Part shown: positions 16,843-26,945 of the stretch, in pieces
Numbering within the stretch: the first letter of the stretch is position 1
Layout: each line of letters begins with the position of its first letter
Source of the DNA: Corallococcus carmarthensis
GTDB lineage: Bacteria; Myxococcota; Myxococcia; Myxococcales; Myxococcaceae
Direction of reading: 5' to 3'
NCBI RefSeq assembly: GCF_003611695.1
Contig: NZ_RAWE01000063.1
Coordinates: 1 to 45,901 of the forward strand
Length of the DNA stretch: 45,901 nt
Translations under genes and position numbers: made by a program
The notes under the pieces: model-generated
Told to the model about the DNA's origin: nothing
Databases searched by the model: none
What the model saw: only the letters and a program-made list of their open reading frames with translations

Positions 16843-18657
16843 TCAGGGCCAGCGGTCCACGACCTTGCCGCGAATGATGTTCGCCACGGCCTGCACCCGG
16901 CCATCCTTGAAATCTTTGGCGGGCATCGCCACCACGAAGCAAACGGGCTGCTCGTCCTGTCCAGGGAGCTTCACGCGGTCATATCGAATGACGGCCGTCG
17001 GCCCTTCGTTAATCCCCATGGGGTGGGGGGTGTAATACGCCGTGCCGTAGAAGCGCGTTCCGGGAGGAGCCACCTGCACCGCCCGTGGATCGTCGTGACC
17101 CTTGGGAACAACAGCCACCACCGCCGCACCTGCGGTAAGCCAGGGTGACTCATTCGTGCCGTAACGGTCATCCGCGATGACGAGGAAGGTTTCGCGCACT
17201 TCCCAGTGAAGTTCTTCCCGCATGGCCCGTTCCGCACCGGCCGGGCACGTGAATGCCTCGGGGCGAATCTGGGAGCCGGGGCAGCCCGCCGCCAGCGCCG
17301 CCACCAGGGACAGCGAAGCGCACCCGGCGGCACCGGGGGGGCGCTTCTGCATGCGGGGCGCGGCCTGGGGGGGCGCTTCGAGTGACGGGGTCTTCACGGG
17401 TGAACCTTCCTTGGGGGCGGCGACGATTTCGGGTCCCGGTGTGGATACGGACGCCGGGCCAGTGGGTGACATACCAGGGGCTGGGGGCGTGGACGGCGAG
17501 GAACGAGCGGTGCCGGGTGGGGTCGGCGTGGCAATCACGGGCGGTGACTGCGGGGGCGACGCTTCAGGGCGAAACCAGAAGGCCGCAGCGGCGACGAGCG
17601 CGACGACAGCGACGACGACGCCCGCGAGCCAGCGCCGCGTATCGCGGGAGCGTGGCATCAGGCTGACGTGCCGTTTGAGCGGGGCGGGATGAAGCGACGG
17701 CACCAAGGCGGCAGGGGGCACGCTGCCAGCGGGTTCCACCTGCCGCTGTTCAGAGGGGGCATGCGCCGGCACGTCGTAGTCGCTCCCAGGAGCGGCGAGC
17801 AGCTCCGAGAACTCGCGACGCAACGCTTCGGTATCGACCGGGCGCCTCTTGGGGTCACGAGAAAGGATGTCGTCGACGAGATCACTCAGCGCTTCGGGAG
17901 CGCGGGCATTGACCGCGCGAGCAGCGGGCGGCGGCGCGACCGGGCTGTTCAGGGCAAAGCGCCCGTTGAACTCCGTCGGGCGCGGATCCGTCAGCAGCTC
18001 ATAGAGCATGGCACCGACGGCGAAGATCTCGTCCGCCACCTTGAAGGCGTACCGCGCCCGGTGCTCGTCCTTGTGCTCCCGTAGGAACTGGAACTGCTCC
18101 GGTGCACGGAAGCGATCTGTCCCCGGGGGCAACCCGCCCTCCGTCAGCTCTTCAGCGAGCGTGTGGGTCGCACAACTGAAGTCGATGATGACGGGCTCGC
18201 CGTCGCTCTTGCGGATGAGGACGTTGCTCGGCTTCAGGTCGCGATGAAGCACGCCACGCCCGTGCATGTAGGACAGCGCGGCGCAGAGCTTGTCAAAGAC
18301 CGTCAGGATCTCGCGCACCGTGGGGTGTTTGCGTTCCTTCCACTCCGCCAGCGTCCATCCCTCCACGTAGTCGAGTGCAAGGTAGGCGTTGCCGCTCTCC
18401 GCGTAGCCGTACCCCCGGTGCCCGACGATGTTGGGATGGTCCAGCAGGAGCAGCGCCGTCAGCTCGCGCAACGTGCGGGCATGGGTCTTCTTGAGGTCCC
18501 CGCTGGTTTCACGGTGACGCGCGATCTTGAGCGCGCTCTGAATTCCGTTCTTCTCCACGCGGTAGACGACGGCGAAGCCCCCATTGCCAAGCTCTCCTGT
18601 GACGCGCCATCCGTCCACGACGGCACCTGACGGAAGTCTGAGCAAGGTCGCGGTCAT
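16843..18657 (-). CDS. Membrane-anchored Ser/Thr protein kinase
   Basis: A 604-residue Hanks-type kinase. The N-terminal catalytic domain (about 15-290) has GELGNGGFAVVY, Lys44 in SALKIA, the intact catalytic loop HRDLKPSN (138-145) and APEQF. The metal-binding motif is DFS rather than DFG (159-161), a tolerated variation. A Pro/Ala-rich linker, a single membrane helix (WLAGVVVAVVALVAAAAFWF, 343-362) and a second Pro/Thr-rich stretch lead to a C-terminal domain with several Cys. That domain should be periplasmic and may be the sensor. Its start overlaps the DUF2381 stop as ATGA, so the DUF2381 protein is a likely functional partner. Confidence 0.92.
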   Translation of the reverse strand: MTATLLRLPSGAVVDGWRVTGELGNGGFAVVYRVEKNGIQSALKIARHRETSGDLKKTHARTLRELTALLLLDHPNIVGHRGYGYAESGNAYLALDYVEGWTLAEWKERKHPTVREILTVFDKLCAALSYMHGRGVLHRDLKPSNVLIRKSDGEPVIIDFSCATHTLAEELTEGGLPPGTDRFRAPEQFQFLREHKDEHRARYAFKVADEIFAVGAMLYELLTDPRPTEFNGRFALNSPVAPPPAARAVNARAPEALSDLVDDILSRDPKRRPVDTEALRREFSELLAAPGSDYDVPAHAPSEQRQVEPAGSVPPAALVPSLHPAPLKRHVSLMPRSRDTRRWLAGVVVAVVALVAAAAFWFRPEASPPQSPPVIATPTPPGTARSSPSTPPAPGMSPTGPASVSTPGPEIVAAPKEGSPVKTPSLEAPPQAAPRMQKRPPGAAGCASLSLVAALAAGCPGSQIRPEAFTCPAGAERAMREELHWEVRETFLVIADDRYGTNESPWLTAGAAVVAVVPKGHDDPRAVQVAPPGTRFYGTAYYTPHPMGINEGPTAVIRYDRVKLPGQDEQPVCFVVAMPAKDFKDGRVQAVANIIRGKVVDRWP

Positions 18658-19523
18658 CGGGCTTCCCCTGGAGTGGGTCTGGGAAAGCGCACCTTGTGGA
18701 TCGTGAGGCTTCGTCCCCCATCCCCGCGCACCTCCAGGGTGAAACTGGGGCTGGCCTCCAATCCTTGCGTATCCGCCACCACCAGCACCCGCCGCTCCTT
18801 CCCTGGAGGAATCGCTCCCTCCTGGACATTCACGAGCCGTGCCCTCAAGGGTCCCCCCACCCTGCCCAGCAACAGTGCCTCACGCGGCGTCCATTCTGGC
18901 CGGCCCACCTCGTTGAAGATTCGGAGATCCACCAGCACCCACCCCTTGCCCCTGAAGGACACGGTCTTGTCTGACGAAAGCCCCTGGGCGCCGGGCTCGA
19001 CGATATTGACCTCAGAGGTCGTGACTCCCATCTCGTCCACGTAGCCCAGCAGCACGAAGTCCTCCGGCTGCGGCACCTTGGCTTGAGCGGCGGTCTGGCA
19101 AGCACTGTCCGGAAGCGCGGGACGCTGCACGTCGATCCGCGTATCCACTTCGGCCGGGTCAGTCACCAGCGAGAAGGCGGCCCGCGCGGGTGCCCTGCCG
19201 TCCGCGAAGAAGACCCCCATCTCCTGCTGCTCGTCCTTCCGGAGGTCGGACACGGCTTGGACGATGACCGACCGCTCCCCCGCATCCAGGACGCGGATCC
19301 GCGACTCGTCGACGGTGAGGGACTTCCGTTGGATCGGAGCGGGGAACAGGAGCAGCGTCGGTGTGTCCTGGGCGATGTGGACCACGGGCAGAGCTTCACC
19401 TGTGGTACTCGCGACGGTGACAGGCCGTTCCCGTCTGACGCGGCCCCCAGGTGACGGCTCGGCGTGCGCCGCGGCTCCCCATGCGAGCGCCAGCGCAAGG
19501 GCCAATCTGAAAGGTTGGAGCAA
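18654..19523 (-). CDS. DUF2381 family exported protein
   Basis: A 289-residue protein starting at TTG 19523, ten bases after GGGAGG; no upstream in-frame ATG exists. It has a Sec signal (RLALALALAWGAAAHA-E) and then an all-beta domain with the family segments TPTLLLFPAPIQRKSL, RIRVLDAGERSVIVQ and VDLRIFNEVGRPEWTPREALL. DUF2381 is a lineage-specific family expanded in myxobacteria and repeatedly found beside membrane kinases. Here it is translationally coupled to one (ATGA). It probably acts outside the inner membrane, perhaps as ligand sensor or partner for the kinase's external domain; that role is inference. Confidence 0.87.
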   Translation of the reverse strand: MLQPFRLALALALAWGAAAHAEPSPGGRVRRERPVTVASTTGEALPVVHIAQDTPTLLLFPAPIQRKSLTVDESRIRVLDAGERSVIVQAVSDLRKDEQQEMGVFFADGRAPARAAFSLVTDPAEVDTRIDVQRPALPDSACQTAAQAKVPQPEDFVLLGYVDEMGVTTSEVNIVEPGAQGLSSDKTVSFRGKGWVLVDLRIFNEVGRPEWTPREALLLGRVGGPLRARLVNVQEGAIPPGKERRVLVVADTQGLEASPSFTLEVRGDGGRSLTIHKVRFPRPTPGEAR

Positions 19524-19623
19524 GGATGCGTGACCTCCCGGATGGGCACGCTACCATCGCGGATGCACGCGCAGTGGCGCTCTTTCCCTCAGCCCGAGCC
19601 GCATCCCAAGCCCCCTGATTGGA

Positions 19624-20379
19624 TCAAGGCGCCGCCCGTCCGCCGATCTCCGGGAAGCGCTGATAGGCGCGCTTGAGTGCATCCAAGTGGGTTGGGTTGT
19701 CCAGATCGAGCGGCGCGTCGGTGAGTTGCACAACCCACCCGCCCGACTCCGTGCGCCGCGCCCGTGAAAGCAGCTCGGCGTCACGGGTCGGGTCGGGGAA
19801 TCCAATGGTCCGCGCGGCAGCGGCTGACCAGTAGTTGAGCCACCCAAGGTAATAGGGGATCTCTGGTGCGCGTATCTGCTCGAGGAGCTTGAGGGCCGGC
19901 AGCCCCCGACGTGGGGACGGCGGCCCCTCCAGGGTGGGGGCTGTCTGATACGCGATGTCCAGCGCAGCGTCATCCGGCGTCGCATGCCCCCAGAACGCGC
20001 AGGCGCCCTCCGCTACTCGCTCCAGCATCTCCCCTGCTGCCGCGACAACGGCCGCATCTAGCGGTAACTCCGCTTGGACATCGAGCAGCGGCTGACCACC
20101 CGGTCCGAGGCGTCCCGACCTCCCCCTTCCTGAAACCGTCACGGGGTAGCTCTCCTCGCCATTGCACAGGAGTGGGAGCTTTCCGCGTGGTGTCGCCTCA
20201 ACGAGCCAGGCGTCGCGTTGAGGTAACTCGATAGGGCGCCCTCCTTTGCCCACTTCCCAATTCAGGCGCAAGCCGGGCAGCGCCCGTTCCATGCCACGGA
20301 CGACCGCGAGTGTGCGGCCATCATTGGCCACGAGCACTGGCGCGTAGACGGTCAGATCGAGGCGTTTCCGAGTGGTCAT
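19624..20379 (-). CDS. DUF5953 family protein, candidate immunity protein
   Basis: The ATG at 20379 overlaps the stop of the upstream DUF6310 gene as ATGA; ATG at 20388 would add three residues. The 251-residue soluble protein has no signal or membrane helix. Recognisable family stretches are VRGMERALPGLRLNWEV, GKLPLLCNGEESYPVTVSG, YYLGWLNYWSAAAA and PLDLDNPTHLDAL. I recall this as DUF5953, a myxobacterial family. The obligate-looking coupling behind a lipoprotein with a nuclease-like C-terminus makes a cytoplasmic immunity role the best explanation, but no direct evidence is in the sequence. Confidence 0.8.
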   Translation of the reverse strand: MTTRKRLDLTVYAPVLVANDGRTLAVVRGMERALPGLRLNWEVGKGGRPIELPQRDAWLVEATPRGKLPLLCNGEESYPVTVSGRGRSGRLGPGGQPLLDVQAELPLDAAVVAAAGEMLERVAEGACAFWGHATPDDAALDIAYQTAPTLEGPPSPRRGLPALKLLEQIRAPEIPYYLGWLNYWSAAAARTIGFPDPTRDAELLSRARRTESGGWVVQLTDAPLDLDNPTHLDALKRAYQRFPEIGGRAAP

Positions 20380-21293
20380 CGCTTGCATCCTGTGACGACG
20401 ACATTGAGGAATCGATTCGCTCGCAACAGCGCGTCCTTGTGCGCGTGGGTGCTCACCCCGATCACGTAGCCATATCCGCATGCCGCCGCAGCGTCTTGCT
20501 CCCTTTCTATTTGCTCCAGCTCCTTCGCAATCTCCTGCCTCCGGATGAAGTCATTGTACGTGTCGAATCGATGGGTCTTGATCTCCCACAGCACGCGCAC
20601 GCCAACTTGCAACGCATCGAAGCGTACGCCGCCAATGACCACATCCATTCCGGGATAACGGTTGGGCGGGAACTTGTCGGCACATTCATTATGCGGGTCG
20701 TCCTCACCCGCGTGAGGCACAGGAACAGGTTCGCAACTGGCGCGGCCCGTCCTGTCCACGGGCACGGGTGGCACTGGGGGCTGCCAGTCCTGCCCCGCTG
20801 GCTCGGGCTTCAGCTTGGGCTTGCGTTGCGCTTCAGCTTCCCGAGAGGACACCTTCGCTCCTCGTGAGGTCCCTGCTTCCTCAGGGTAGGCGTGGCGAAG
20901 TTCGTATGCATCCAGCTCTTCCTTGATGGCGACGGCGGCCACCACCACGCCAAGAACGATCACGGCTCCCACGACAATCTCAGGAGCCACCAGAACGCAG
21001 AGCCCGATTCCCATGGCACCAGCGCCAGCGGAGGCGACAGAGCATCGTCCCGTGGTGTCATGGAATTCGATCCGGTCATGGTCGAGGGCTCGATAGCACT
21101 GCTCCACGAGAACGGGCCAAGGCTGGGAAGCCTCTCGGACAACGCAACGTCCCCCGTCAGTCCAGGGCAGTCTTGCCGCTCGCTGAAGGTTGGCAAGCCT
21201 CGGGTTCCGCGTTCCCCGCACACTGGGAGGCGGTGTCGACGAAGCGCAGGCCGAGAGGAAGAGTAGGAGTGCGATGCAAGCGCGGAAACGCAT
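20376..21293 (-). CDS. DUF6310 lipoprotein with PD-(D/E)xK-like C-terminus, candidate toxin
   Basis: The ATG at 21293 gives a textbook lipoprotein leader (FRACIALLLFLSAC, Cys16); the longer frame upstream is non-coding in character. The 305-residue protein has a conserved N-terminal part (WTDGGRCVVREASQPWP, RALDHDRIEFHDTTGRC). A hydrophobic hairpin follows (residues about 88-123), then a Lys/Pro-rich linker (145-185) and a compact C-terminal domain. That domain has HNECAD (201-206), Asp226 in RFDALQ and Glu237-Ile-Lys239 in VLWEIKT. This spacing suits a restriction-endonuclease-type active site. Lipoprotein delivery, linker, nuclease-like tail and a coupled downstream gene match myxobacterial Sit-type lipoprotein toxins. 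Toxin activity is inferred. Confidence 0.8.
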   Translation of the reverse strand: MRFRACIALLLFLSACASSTPPPSVRGTRNPRLANLQRAARLPWTDGGRCVVREASQPWPVLVEQCYRALDHDRIEFHDTTGRCSVASAGAGAMGIGLCVLVAPEIVVGAVIVLGVVVAAVAIKEELDAYELRHAYPEEAGTSRGAKVSSREAEAQRKPKLKPEPAGQDWQPPVPPVPVDRTGRASCEPVPVPHAGEDDPHNECADKFPPNRYPGMDVVIGGVRFDALQVGVRVLWEIKTHRFDTYNDFIRRQEIAKELEQIEREQDAAAACGYGYVIGVSTHAHKDALLRANRFLNVVVTGCKR

Positions 21294-21381
21294 GACTACG
21301 AGCCGCCTACCGACACAGAAGAGGAAAGAAGAGCCTGGATCGCAACCAGGTCGCCGGGGCGGGCAGCGCGTAGCGTGAGGG

Positions 21382-21783
21382 TCATCGACGCCACTCCTCT
21401 TGGGACAGAAGGACCAACACCCGAGAGCGCACGTCGTCCCGGATCTCACGCACGCGCTCCAGGGATTTACCCTTGGGGTCCTCCAGAGGCCAATCTCCCC
21501 GCTTCAAGCCAGGCACGAAGGGGCACGCATCCCCGCATCCCATGGTGATGAGCCACTGTGCGTCCCGGGCGAGTTCATCCGTGAGGAGCTGGGGTTTGGC
21601 CTCCGACAGGTTGATGCCCACCTCCGCCATGACCGTCTGAACTTCGGGATGCACACGGGCCCCCGGCTGCGTACCGGCGGAAACGGCATGCGCTCGCGTC
21701 GGGTCCGCCATGGCGTTGAAGAACGCAGCCGCCATCTGGGAACGACCCGCGTTGTGCACACAGGCGAAGATGACCTTCTTCAT
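21382..21783 (-). CDS. arsC: Arsenate reductase, thioredoxin-coupled type
   Basis: A 133-residue low-molecular-weight phosphatase-fold arsenate reductase. The P-loop is CVHNAGRS with nucleophile Cys8. Cys83 and Cys87 in MGCGDACPFVPG form the shuttle used by thioredoxin-linked enzymes, followed by WPLEDPKGKS. It reduces arsenate to arsenite in the cytoplasm for export by the neighbouring transporter. Its ATG at 21783 overlaps the acr3 stop (ATGA). It is the last gene of the arsR-acr3-arsC unit. Confidence 0.95.
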   Translation of the reverse strand: MKKVIFACVHNAGRSQMAAAFFNAMADPTRAHAVSAGTQPGARVHPEVQTVMAEVGINLSEAKPQLLTDELARDAQWLITMGCGDACPFVPGLKRGDWPLEDPKGKSLERVREIRDDVRSRVLVLLSQEEWRR

Positions 21784-22901
21784 CGGGAAGACTCCTCGGA
21801 CGGGCTCTCACCGAAGCGGCGAGGAAGGACCGCGCTTCCCGCCGTGGGGAACAGCCGGCGCCGCAGCCACAGCGAGAGGTAGACGAGCGCGATGAGGGCG
21901 GGCACCTCGATGAGCGGGCCCACCACACCGGCCAGCGCTTCTCCAGAAGACATGCCGAAGACCCCCACGGCGACGGCGATGGCCAACTCGAAGTTGTTGC
22001 CCGCCGCCGTGAAGGAGAGCGACGCGGTCTCCTCGTAGCTGAAGCCCAGCTTGCGCGAGAGCAAGAAGGCGCCAGCGAACATGAGGATGAAGTAGACGAG
22101 CAGCGGAAGCGAGATGCGCAACACGTCCAGCGGCAGGCGCGTCAGCTTCTCCCCCTGCATCGCGAACATGAGGACGATGGTGTAGAGCAGGCCCAGCAGC
22201 GCCGTAGGGCCCAGTCGGGGCAGGAAGCGCTGCTCGTACCAGGCCTCTCCCTTGAGGCGGGTAAGCCCCACTCGCGTCAGCGCGCCCGCCACCAGCGGCA
22301 CGCCCAGGAAGATGAGCACGCTCCTGGCGATGCTCCACATGGACACGTCGAACGCCGCGGCATCCGCTCCCAGCCAGCCCGGGATGACGGTGAGGAAGAG
22401 CCAGCCGAGCACCGAGTAGAAGAGGATCTGGAAGACGGAGTTGAGGGCCACGAGCACGGCGGCGACCTCGTTGCTGCCGCACGCCAGCATGTTCCAGATG
22501 AGGACCATGGCGATGCAGCGGGCAAGGCCGATGAGCACCAGGCCATTCCGGTAGTGCGGCAGGTCCGGCAGGAAGAGCCACGCCAGCGCGAACATGAGCA
22601 GCGGCCCCACCACCCAGTTGAGAAGGAGGGACGTGGTGAAGAGCTTCCCCCGCGCGCGCAAGCCACCCAGCTCGCCGTAACGCACCTTCGCGAGCACCGG
22701 GTACATCATCCACAAGAGGCCCAGTGCGATGGGCAGCGAAACGGTGTCCAGCTTCACCGTGTCCAATCGGCTCCCCAGGTCCGGGAAGGCGCGGCCCAGG
22801 CCGATGCCCAGGCCCATGGCGGCGAAGATCCACACCGGCAGGAAACGGTCGATGAGGGAGAGCTTCTTGACGACGCTGTCGGAGGCGGTTGGCGAGGACA
22901 T
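21780..22901 (-). CDS. acr3: ACR3-family arsenite efflux transporter
   Basis: The ATG at 22901 gives a 373-residue polytopic protein with about ten membrane helices. ACR3 signatures are visible: SLIDRFLPVWIFAAMGLGIG near the start, ARCIAMVLIWNMLACGSNEV with the conserved Cys, and AAGNNFELAIAVAVGVFG in the C-terminal half. It exports arsenite (and possibly antimonite) using the proton gradient. It lies 32 bases behind arsR and overlaps arsC by four bases, so all three should be expressed together under ArsR control. No clear ribosome site precedes this ATG. Confidence 0.95.
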   Translation of the reverse strand: MSSPTASDSVVKKLSLIDRFLPVWIFAAMGLGIGLGRAFPDLGSRLDTVKLDTVSLPIALGLLWMMYPVLAKVRYGELGGLRARGKLFTTSLLLNWVVGPLLMFALAWLFLPDLPHYRNGLVLIGLARCIAMVLIWNMLACGSNEVAAVLVALNSVFQILFYSVLGWLFLTVIPGWLGADAAAFDVSMWSIARSVLIFLGVPLVAGALTRVGLTRLKGEAWYEQRFLPRLGPTALLGLLYTIVLMFAMQGEKLTRLPLDVLRISLPLLVYFILMFAGAFLLSRKLGFSYEETASLSFTAAGNNFELAIAVAVGVFGMSSGEALAGVVGPLIEVPALIALVYLSLWLRRRLFPTAGSAVLPRRFGESPSEESSR

Positions 22902-22933
22902 GGACGGGAGCAACCAGGGAAGGGGGATAGGCG

Positions 22934-23296
22934 CTACTTGCAGGCGTCGGGGCCACAGGACTTCAGGACGCGCGCCACTTCGCGTTGCAGCGCCGCGCGC
23001 GAGGCGAAGGCGGCGACAAGGGCCTGCACCTGGGAAGCGCACAGCGCGTCCATCTGCGGCGCCAGCCGGTAGTAGACCCAACTGCCCTCGCGACGCGCCT
23101 CGACGAGCCCAGCGGCCTTGAGGACGGAGAGGTGCCGGGAGGTGTTGGACTGAGGAATGGAGAGGGCGCTTTCCAGATGGCAGACGCACAGCTCCGAGTG
23201 CGAGAGCAGTGCCACGATGCGCAGGCGCGTCTCGTCGCCCAGGGCCTTGAGGACGCGGGTCAGCGGGCGCACGTCGAGAGAAGGAACAGAAGACAT
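22934..23296 (-). CDS. arsR: ArsR-family metalloregulatory repressor
   Basis: A 120-residue winged-helix repressor. ALGDETRLRIVALL begins the family fold. ELCVCHLE (Cys37, Cys39) is the classical arsenite-binding site, IPQSNTSRHLSVLKAAGLV is the recognition helix, and REGSWVYYRL is the wing. It represses its own operon until arsenite binds the cysteines. The ATG at 23296 is used because it starts at the conserved family length; ATG 23323 would add nine residues. Neither has a convincing ribosome site. A perfect inverted repeat lies just upstream of 23296. Confidence 0.93.
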   Translation of the reverse strand: MSSVPSLDVRPLTRVLKALGDETRLRIVALLSHSELCVCHLESALSIPQSNTSRHLSVLKAAGLVEARREGSWVYYRLAPQMDALCASQVQALVAAFASRAALQREVARVLKSCGPDACK

Positions 23297-23299
23297 GTC

Positions 23300-23313
23300 G
23301 ATATGAAGATATC
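23300..23313. promoter_or_regulatory. Candidate ArsR operator (GATAT-N4-ATATC)
   Basis: GATAT (23300-23304) and ATATC (23309-23313) form a perfect inverted repeat with a four-base spacer, immediately upstream of the arsR ATG at 23296. ArsR/SmtB repressors bind AT-rich dyads of this form, and this AT-rich island is conspicuous in GC-rich surroundings. The eight-base palindrome GACATGTC (23292-23299) abuts it. If arsR starts at 23323 instead, the dyad would lie inside the coding region. Confidence 0.55.
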
Positions 23314-23577
23314 CGCATGTCATTGTTCCGGCAACCTGTACACGGGCGCCCCCGCACGAACGGACACGGTGCGCTTCGCGGAGCTCGGCTTGCGCTTGAA
23401 GGGGCGGGTTGGTGGCATGGCGTATCGCATGAAGGGGAACGCGCTCACGGAGGGCACGCTGCCCCTGGGCGGACCGGTTTCCGGCATGCAGGGTGAAATC
23501 AAGGCGGACCCCATGTGGGGCTTTGTCCGGGATCGCTTCGTCCGGGGACGCCGGAGGTTGCTATCCTCCGCGTCCCG

Positions 23578-24720
23578 ATGCCCCGTCTCCTCTCGCCCGC
23601 GCAGGCCTGGCTGTTCGGCCGTGGCGTGGACCTCACCGTGTTCGCCGGCAGCGCGCTCGTGTCGGTGGCCTTCGTGCTGGCCGCGCCGTGGCTGGGCGCG
23701 GTGGGGGACACGCCCGCGTGGGCGTGGCTGCTGTTCGTGGTGGGCGTGGACGTGGCGCACGTCTGGTCCACGCTGTTCCGCACGTACCTGGACGGCGAGG
23801 AGGTGTCGCGCCGCCCCGGTCTCTACGTGGGCGCGCCGCTCGCCGCGTATGTGGCGGGCGTCTTCGCGTACATGGCCTCTCCCGGCGCGTTCTGGAGCCT
23901 GTTCGCGTACGTGGCGCTGTTCCACTTCATCCGCCAGCAGTACGGCTGGGTGGCGCTCTACGACCGCAAGGCGCGCGCGTCCGCCTTCGAGCGGCGCCTG
24001 GACGCGGCGGCCGTCTATGCCGCCACGCTGGGCCCCGTCGTCTGGTGGCACGCGAACCTGCCCCGCGGCTTCTGGTGGTTCGTGGAGAACGACTTCCTCT
24101 CCGGACTCCCCGCGTGGGCGGGCACGGTGGCGCTGGGCGCGCACGCGGCGGTGCTCACGCTGTGGGCGGGCTTCCAGTGTCTTCGCATCGCGCGGGGCGA
24201 AGGCGTGCAGGCCGGCAAGGTGCTGCTGGTGGCGGCCACGTGGGTGGCGTGGTTCGGCGGCATCGTGCTGGCGCGGGACGACTTCGCGTTCACGGTGATG
24301 AACGTGGTGCTGCATGGCGTGCCGTACTTCGCGCTCCTGTTCCGCTACGCGCGCGGGCGCCACGCGGAAGGTGGCTTCGGGGACCTGGGCGTGCTCCTGC
24401 GGGCGGGGCTGCCCGGCTTCCTGCTGTTCCTGACGGTGCTGGCGCTGCTGGAGGAGGGGCTGTGGGACGTGCTGGTGTGGCACGACAGCCCGGTGTTGTT
24501 CGGCGACGGTGGCCCCGTCCTGGAGGCCGATGTGCTGGCGCTCGTGGTGCCGCTGCTTGCACTGCCGCAGGCCACGCACTACGTGCTGGACGCGTTCGTG
24601 TGGAAGGCCGGGAAGGAACCCGCGCTGCTGGACAGGCTCGGCTGGTCCCGGACGGGCCAGGGTCCTGCAACCGTCAGCCAGGCGCACGAGGTGGTAGCCA
24701 TTCCCGGAGGGGGTGAATAG
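23578..24720 (+). CDS. Polytopic membrane protein with conserved His motifs, function unknown
   Basis: The ATG at 23578 starts 380 residues with roughly eight to ten hydrophobic helices. Histidines fall at helix ends in recurring aromatic settings: VDVAHVWSTLFRTYLDG, ALFHFIRQQYGWVALYD, NVVLHGVPYF and PQATHYVLDAFVWK. The pattern recalls membrane di-metal or Brp/Blh-type oxygenases, but I cannot place it in a named family with confidence. GGAGG lies 20 bases before the ATG, too far to confirm the start. It ends 13 bases before the trehalose synthase ATG, so the two are probably co-transcribed. Confidence 0.8.
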   Translation: MPRLLSPAQAWLFGRGVDLTVFAGSALVSVAFVLAAPWLGAVGDTPAWAWLLFVVGVDVAHVWSTLFRTYLDGEEVSRRPGLYVGAPLAAYVAGVFAYMASPGAFWSLFAYVALFHFIRQQYGWVALYDRKARASAFERRLDAAAVYAATLGPVVWWHANLPRGFWWFVENDFLSGLPAWAGTVALGAHAAVLTLWAGFQCLRIARGEGVQAGKVLLVAATWVAWFGGIVLARDDFAFTVMNVVLHGVPYFALLFRYARGRHAEGGFGDLGVLLRAGLPGFLLFLTVLALLEEGLWDVLVWHDSPVLFGDGGPVLEADVLALVVPLLALPQATHYVLDAFVWKAGKEPALLDRLGWSRTGQGPATVSQAHEVVAIPGGGE

Positions 24721-24733
24721 AGCTAGTGGGTCT

Positions 24734-26905
<2,172 letters not shown>

Positions 26906-26918
26906 CCGCGAGGCGCGG

Positions 26919-26945
26919 CGTGGGCTTCAGAGGTTGAAGCCCACG
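26919..26945. terminator. 10-bp inverted repeat at the convergent gene ends
   Basis: CGTGGGCTTC (26919-26928) pairs perfectly with GAAGCCCACG (26936-26945) around a seven-base loop. It lies just past the otsAB stop and includes the stop codon and last codons of the leftward gene ending at 26927. It probably ends transcription from at least the right-going side. There is no U-run. Confidence 0.5.

Noticed and set aside
23320-23418. A 32-codon basic frame (MPPTRPFKRK...) ending in an ATGA overlap with the alternative arsR start
   Set aside because: It has no ribosome site, no homology I recognise, and the overlap exists only if arsR starts at 23323. Chance is more likely, though a leader peptide is not excluded.
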